This document shows, piece by piece, positions 60,704 through 64,000 of a stretch of DNA of 64,000 nucleotides; within the stretch, counting starts at the first letter, position 1, and each line of letters begins with the position of its first letter. A model generated the notes under the pieces. That model had not been told where the DNA came from, did no database searches, and saw only the letters and a list, made by a program, of their open reading frames with translations. The stretch comes from Flavobacterium sp. KACC 22763 (GTDB lineage: Bacteria; Bacteroidota; Bacteroidia; Flavobacteriales; Flavobacteriaceae): assembly GCF_028736155.1 (NCBI RefSeq), contig NZ_CP117879.1, forward strand, positions 2,294,001 through 2,358,000, written 5' to 3'. Position numbers and translations under genes: made by a program.

Positions 60704-62965
60704 ATGAAAAAAAGCATTGCTCTATTATTAATTTGTTTTTCCTTTCAAATAGGAACTTCACAAAAAATCTATTTCGAAAAAAGCAACTACAAAGACAGTT
60801 TAACTCTCAGCAAAAGCATGCCTCTTCTTGCCAAAAAGATACTGTCACTTTATAAAAATCCCAGCAGAGCTTCCTATTTAGATAATTATGCCAGGATACA
60901 AGCCGTTGCGGGAGATTTAAAAGGAATGCATCAGACTTTTGTAACCTATTCGCAGGAAATTTTAGGAGACAGTATTGCCAACAAGCCTCTAGGGTTCATT
61001 TATAAAACTTATGGAAATACAGCCTTAAAAGAGCCCAAAACAAAATCTGATTTTGAAAAAGTCTATACATCTGAGTTTTACAAATTATACAATACTTTCA
61101 ATCCAGATGGAAAAAGCTGGGCCGAAGGGTATTATGAATTAAAACTTTCCGACATTAAAAATGATTTTGAAGAAAAGCTTAAACTTGTTCAAGATAATGA
61201 CAGCATTAGCTTAGAAAATGCTGCACAATTATGCCGACAATATTCACGCTATTTTATTTTAAGCAAAACTCTTTCAATTGCTCAGAAAATAATTGCAAAA
61301 ATTGAAGCTGATACTTATATAATAGACCGCGATATCATTATTACATTGCCAAACGGAAGCACAATTTCTGCCACTATGGTCAGACTTAAAAATGTATCCG
61401 AACCGCAGCCTGTTGTAATGAAATATAATATCTATGCAGGAAACGAAGTTAGCGACTGCAAAGAAATTGCGAATATGGGTTATGTGGGTTTTGTTGCCAA
61501 TACACGAGGCAAACGTTTAAGCAATGATCCAATAGAACCTTACGAACATGATGGCGATGATGCCTATCATATTCTGGACTGGGTTAGCAAACAGTCGTGG
61601 TGTAATGGTAAAATTGGATTATACGGCGGCAGTTATTTAGGTTTTAGCCAATGGAGCGCTGTAAAAAAAGTGCACCCTGCTTTAAAAACAATTGTACCGT
61701 TAGTTTCTGTTGGTGCCGGAATTGATTTTCCGATGCAAAACGGCATTTTTATGAGTTATGCATTAAAGTGGATTCATCTGGTTGCCAATACAAAACTAAC
61801 CGATCTCAACAGCTTTTTGAACAGCAAAAAATGGGATGAAGTTTTTACTCAGTACTATAAAACTGGAGCGAGTTTTCGTTCTTTAGACAAAATTGAAGGC
61901 AATCCTTCTCCTTTATTTCAAAGATGGCTAGAGCATCCTGCTTACGATAGCTATTGGCAGAATATGACACCTCAAAAAGAAGCATTTGCTAATATTAATA
62001 TTCCAATTTTAAGCACAACAGGCTATTATGATGATGATCAGCTTGGAGCAATGTACTATTACAATCAGTATCAAAAATACAATAAAAGTGATAATTATTA
62101 TCTCATAATCGGGCCTTACGATCATGGCGGTTCGCAAGGAGCTCCTCGAAAAGAATTAGGCGGTTATACCATCGATGAAGTAGCAAATATTCCAATTAAT
62201 GCCATTATTTTTCAATGGTTTGATCATATTTTGAAAGGTGCAAAACGTCCTGAAATTTTGAAGGATAAAGTAAACTTTGAAATTATGGGTAAAAATGAGT
62301 GGAAAAGCGTTTCTTCTTTAGACAAAATGCACAATGAAAACCTAACCTTTTATTTAAGCAAAAGCAATTCGAAATATTCATTACAAAAAACAGCTCCAAA
62401 AAAGGCCGTTTCTATTAATCAAACTGTTGATTTGAAAGATCGATCTGAAATTAATATTTATAATGATGATTATGTAAATGGTTTCCCTAAATTAATAGAT
62501 TCGATTTTTAAACCCGAAAAACATCTATTGGTTTTTGAAAGTGATCCTCTTGAAAATTCAACCATAATCAGCGGTTCATTAAAAACATCGTTAAAAATAA
62601 GCACCAACAAAAAAGACATTGATGTCGAAATACAGCTTTACGAAAAAACAGCAAAAGGTCAATATTTTGCTTTAACCAACAATTTACAAAGAGCTAGTTT
62701 TGCAAAAGACAGAACCAAAAGGCAATTATTGACTCCTAATAAAATAGAAACAATTGACATTGAACAAACTTTTATAATTTCAAAAGAATTAGAAAAAGGA
62801 AGTTCAATTATAATCGTATTAGGAGCCAATAAAAACCCAAACTGGGAAGTTAACTACGGTACTGGTAAAAATGTTAGCGACGAAACCATTGACGATGCGA
62901 AAGAACCTTTACAAATAAAATGGTATTCTGACAGTACCATTACAATTCCAATTTTAAAATTGTAG
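60704..62965 (+). CDS. Exported CocE/NonD-family hydrolase (X-Pro dipeptidyl-peptidase S15 type)
   Basis: A 753-residue exported hydrolase with a signal peptide (about 1-19, ending GTSQ). An N-terminal helical region (about 20-200) precedes the alpha/beta-hydrolase core. That core has YVGFVANTRGKRLS, HDGDDAYHILDWVSKQSWCNGKIG and the nucleophile Ser310 in GGSYLG. The histidine is probably in GPYDHGG. A beta-jelly-roll domain forms the last 220 residues. The family includes cocaine esterase, glutaryl acylases and X-Pro peptidases. The substrate is unknown. The RNA-ligase-like gene follows after 11 bp, so the two may share a transcript. Confidence 0.85.
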   Translation: MKKSIALLLICFSFQIGTSQKIYFEKSNYKDSLTLSKSMPLLAKKILSLYKNPSRASYLDNYARIQAVAGDLKGMHQTFVTYSQEILGDSIANKPLGFIYKTYGNTALKEPKTKSDFEKVYTSEFYKLYNTFNPDGKSWAEGYYELKLSDIKNDFEEKLKLVQDNDSISLENAAQLCRQYSRYFILSKTLSIAQKIIAKIEADTYIIDRDIIITLPNGSTISATMVRLKNVSEPQPVVMKYNIYAGNEVSDCKEIANMGYVGFVANTRGKRLSNDPIEPYEHDGDDAYHILDWVSKQSWCNGKIGLYGGSYLGFSQWSAVKKVHPALKTIVPLVSVGAGIDFPMQNGIFMSYALKWIHLVANTKLTDLNSFLNSKKWDEVFTQYYKTGASFRSLDKIEGNPSPLFQRWLEHPAYDSYWQNMTPQKEAFANINIPILSTTGYYDDDQLGAMYYYNQYQKYNKSDNYYLIIGPYDHGGSQGAPRKELGGYTIDEVANIPINAIIFQWFDHILKGAKRPEILKDKVNFEIMGKNEWKSVSSLDKMHNENLTFYLSKSNSKYSLQKTAPKKAVSINQTVDLKDRSEINIYNDDYVNGFPKLIDSIFKPEKHLLVFESDPLENSTIISGSLKTSLKISTNKKDIDVEIQLYEKTAKGQYFALTNNLQRASFAKDRTKRQLLTPNKIETIDIEQTFIISKELEKGSSIIIVLGANKNPNWEVNYGTGKNVSDETIDDAKEPLQIKWYSDSTITIPILKL

Positions 62966-62976
62966 AACAGTATCTG

Positions 62977-63537
62977 ATGGAAAAAACCTATTCAATTGTC
63001 TTTTATTCTAACACGCTGGTTGAACCCGTTAAGAAATTGAAAGACTTTTTAAAAAGCAAAATCAATTGGTACAACAGCTGCAATTCTGAAGCACATATTA
63101 CGATTTGTGAGTTTACAATTGAGGAATCTGAGTTCGATTTAATCAAACAAAAGCTTTCTAAAATTTCAGATACTTTTACGCCTTTCCAAGTATCGTTAGA
63201 CCATTTTGATTCTTTTCAAAATAGCGGTGCTTTTTTTATTGGAGTAAATGAAGGTTCTAAAAATAATCTAGTGCCAATCATGAAAAAGATTCATGAAACC
63301 TTCAAGTTTTTAAAACTCAAAAAAAGTGATAATCCGCACCTGTCGATTGGACGACGATTAACTCCAGAAAACCTTAAAATCGCTTCTGAACTTTTTACCA
63401 CAATTGATCTTCAATTTGAATGTAATGAAATTGTTTTAAGGGAATTTGATCCCAAAGTAAAACAGTTTTTTGTGATTGATGCTTTTCCTTTTGGAAGCAA
63501 TCCAGAGCCTCAATTTGTGCAGGGAAGTTTATTTTAA
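62977..63537 (+). CDS. 2H phosphoesterase, 2'-5' RNA ligase-like
   Basis: A 186-residue cytoplasmic protein with the two HxT/Sx motifs of the 2H superfamily: HITI near residue 48 and HLSI near residue 122, spaced about 75 residues apart. Members hydrolyse or ligate cyclic phosphodiesters in RNA or nucleotides. The sequence opens with YSIVFYSN, the usual first strand. It lies 11 bp after the CocE-type gene. The exact substrate cannot be told. Confidence 0.8.
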   Translation: MEKTYSIVFYSNTLVEPVKKLKDFLKSKINWYNSCNSEAHITICEFTIEESEFDLIKQKLSKISDTFTPFQVSLDHFDSFQNSGAFFIGVNEGSKNNLVPIMKKIHETFKFLKLKKSDNPHLSIGRRLTPENLKIASELFTTIDLQFECNEIVLREFDPKVKQFFVIDAFPFGSNPEPQFVQGSLF

Positions 63538-63578
63538 CCGTAAAGAACGCAAAGAATTTAAAACTTCTAAACACTATG

Positions 63579-63684
63579 TTTGTCATTTCGACGAAGGAGA
63601 AATCTTCGCGAGTAGCTCTACAAAGATTGTCGATTTCGATTGCGGAGTTTCATACGAAGATTTCTCCTTCGTCGAAATGACAAA
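63579..63684. mobile_element. 106-bp element with perfect 30-bp inverted ends
   Basis: The arms 63579-63608 and 63655-63684 are exact complements over 30 bp (each contains CATTTCGACGAAGGAG or its complement). The loop is 46 bp. A second perfect palindrome follows 11 bp later. There is no coding capacity. The structure resembles a small non-autonomous mobile element. Confidence 0.6.
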
Positions 63685-63695
63685 ATTGTACGCTA

Positions 63696-63728
63696 AACTT
63701 TGTCAAAGTTTCAAACTTTGACAAAGTT
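63696..63728. repeat. Perfect 16-bp palindrome
   Basis: AACTTTGTCAAAGTTT (63696-63711) and AAACTTTGACAAAGTT (63713-63728) flank a single C. It sits next to the 106-bp element, between convergently unrelated genes, and could be a REP-type unit. Confidence 0.6.
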
Positions 63729-63823
63729 CTAACGAAACTTGAAACCCGAAACCTCAAACTTGAAACAATCTAAAACCAATCTTTATATTTTTCGTATATT
63801 TGAATTTCGCAATTCATCACGAT

Positions 63824-64000
63824 ATGAAATCCCTAGATTCATTTTACAAAGATATTACCGAAGGTTCAACTGTTGATCCAACTTCCTTATTGCCAAACGA
63901 CATTCAGAAAGAAATCGGCCATTTTAATGTTTTTGATATAAAAGAACTTTTGGAGCGCATGAAAGGAAAACCCGGAATGCCTTACGACAGAAGAGCTTAT
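63824..64000 (+). CDS. Truncated AraC-type regulator, N-terminal part
   Basis: ATG at 63824 opens a frame of 59 codons that runs off the window. The visible part (FYKDITEG, IQKEIGHFNVFDIKELLERM and PYDRRAY) resembles the N-terminus of a flavobacterial AraC-family regulator with a cupin-like sensor domain. A TATATTTG box (63795-63802) lies just upstream. The DNA-binding domain is outside the window, so the family call is tentative. Confidence 0.5.
   Translation, partial: MKSLDSFYKDITEGSTVDPTSLLPNDIQKEIGHFNVFDIKELLERMKGKPGMPYDRRAY

Noticed and set aside
63476..63721. Plus-strand frame overlapping the 3' end of the 2H phosphoesterase gene
   Set aside because: It is out of frame with the real gene and its second half is the 30-bp inverted-repeat element.

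Overview
The window looks like chromosomal DNA of a Flavobacterium-type member of the Bacteroidota. The evidence is AT-rich sequence, a type B gliding-motility/type IX secretion (T9SS) sorting domain, PorP/SprF and SusC/SusD proteins, DUF4861 and DUF4374 families, Bacteroidota promoters of the TTTG-N19-TAnnTTTG type, and intergenic spaces packed with nested palindromes. No rRNA, tRNA, CRISPR array, transposase or phage gene was seen. Layout: 1-238 is a truncated membrane protein. 571-2997 is a soluble histidine kinase followed by an NtrC-type sigma-54 regulator. 3480-5489 holds two tandem AraC paralogues. 5565-9813 (minus strand) is a surface trio of type B CTD protein, PorP/SprF protein and PorE-like OmpA protein. 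10646-20007 (minus) encodes three exported proteins: a thioredoxin-fold protein, an Ig/FISUMP protein, and a collagen-like protein with twenty 27-residue repeats. 20358-39213 (minus) is a pectin utilization locus. It contains CE12 acetylesterase, two GH28 enzymes, a PL10-CE8 fusion, GH43, three tandem GH105 hydrolases, DUF4861, an esterase and a SusD/SusC pair. 39463-40491 (plus) is its LacI regulator. 40644-51984 (minus) carries the whole uronate catabolic pathway and two MFS carriers. A divergent esterase lies at 52393-53331. 53419-59722 is a TonB receptor/DUF4374/PepSY iron-siderophore uptake set with a divergent AraC activator. 60284-63537 holds an unknown small protein, a CocE/NonD hydrolase and a 2H phosphoesterase. 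The window ends in a truncated AraC-type regulator. How the genes work together: polygalacturonan is demethylated and cleaved by the PL10-CE8 protein and GH28, deacetylated by CE12 and other esterases, and imported through SusC/SusD. GH105 enzymes remove unsaturated uronic acid ends. MFS carriers would bring monomers into the cytoplasm. Galacturonate passes through UxaC, UxaB and UxaA to 2-keto-3-deoxygluconate (KDG). Unsaturated ends enter through KduI and KduD to the same KDG. KdgK and KDPG aldolase then give pyruvate and glyceraldehyde 3-phosphate. The main new observation is a 14-bp operator, TGTAATCGATTRCA, directly downstream of the -7 box of three promoters. These promoters serve the GH28-SusC-SusD genes, the kduI operon and the transporter pair, and a degenerate copy precedes lacI. 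This predicts one LacI-family uronate regulon. A second theme is that many gaps between these genes contain large nested inverted repeats that look like non-autonomous mobile or REP-type elements.
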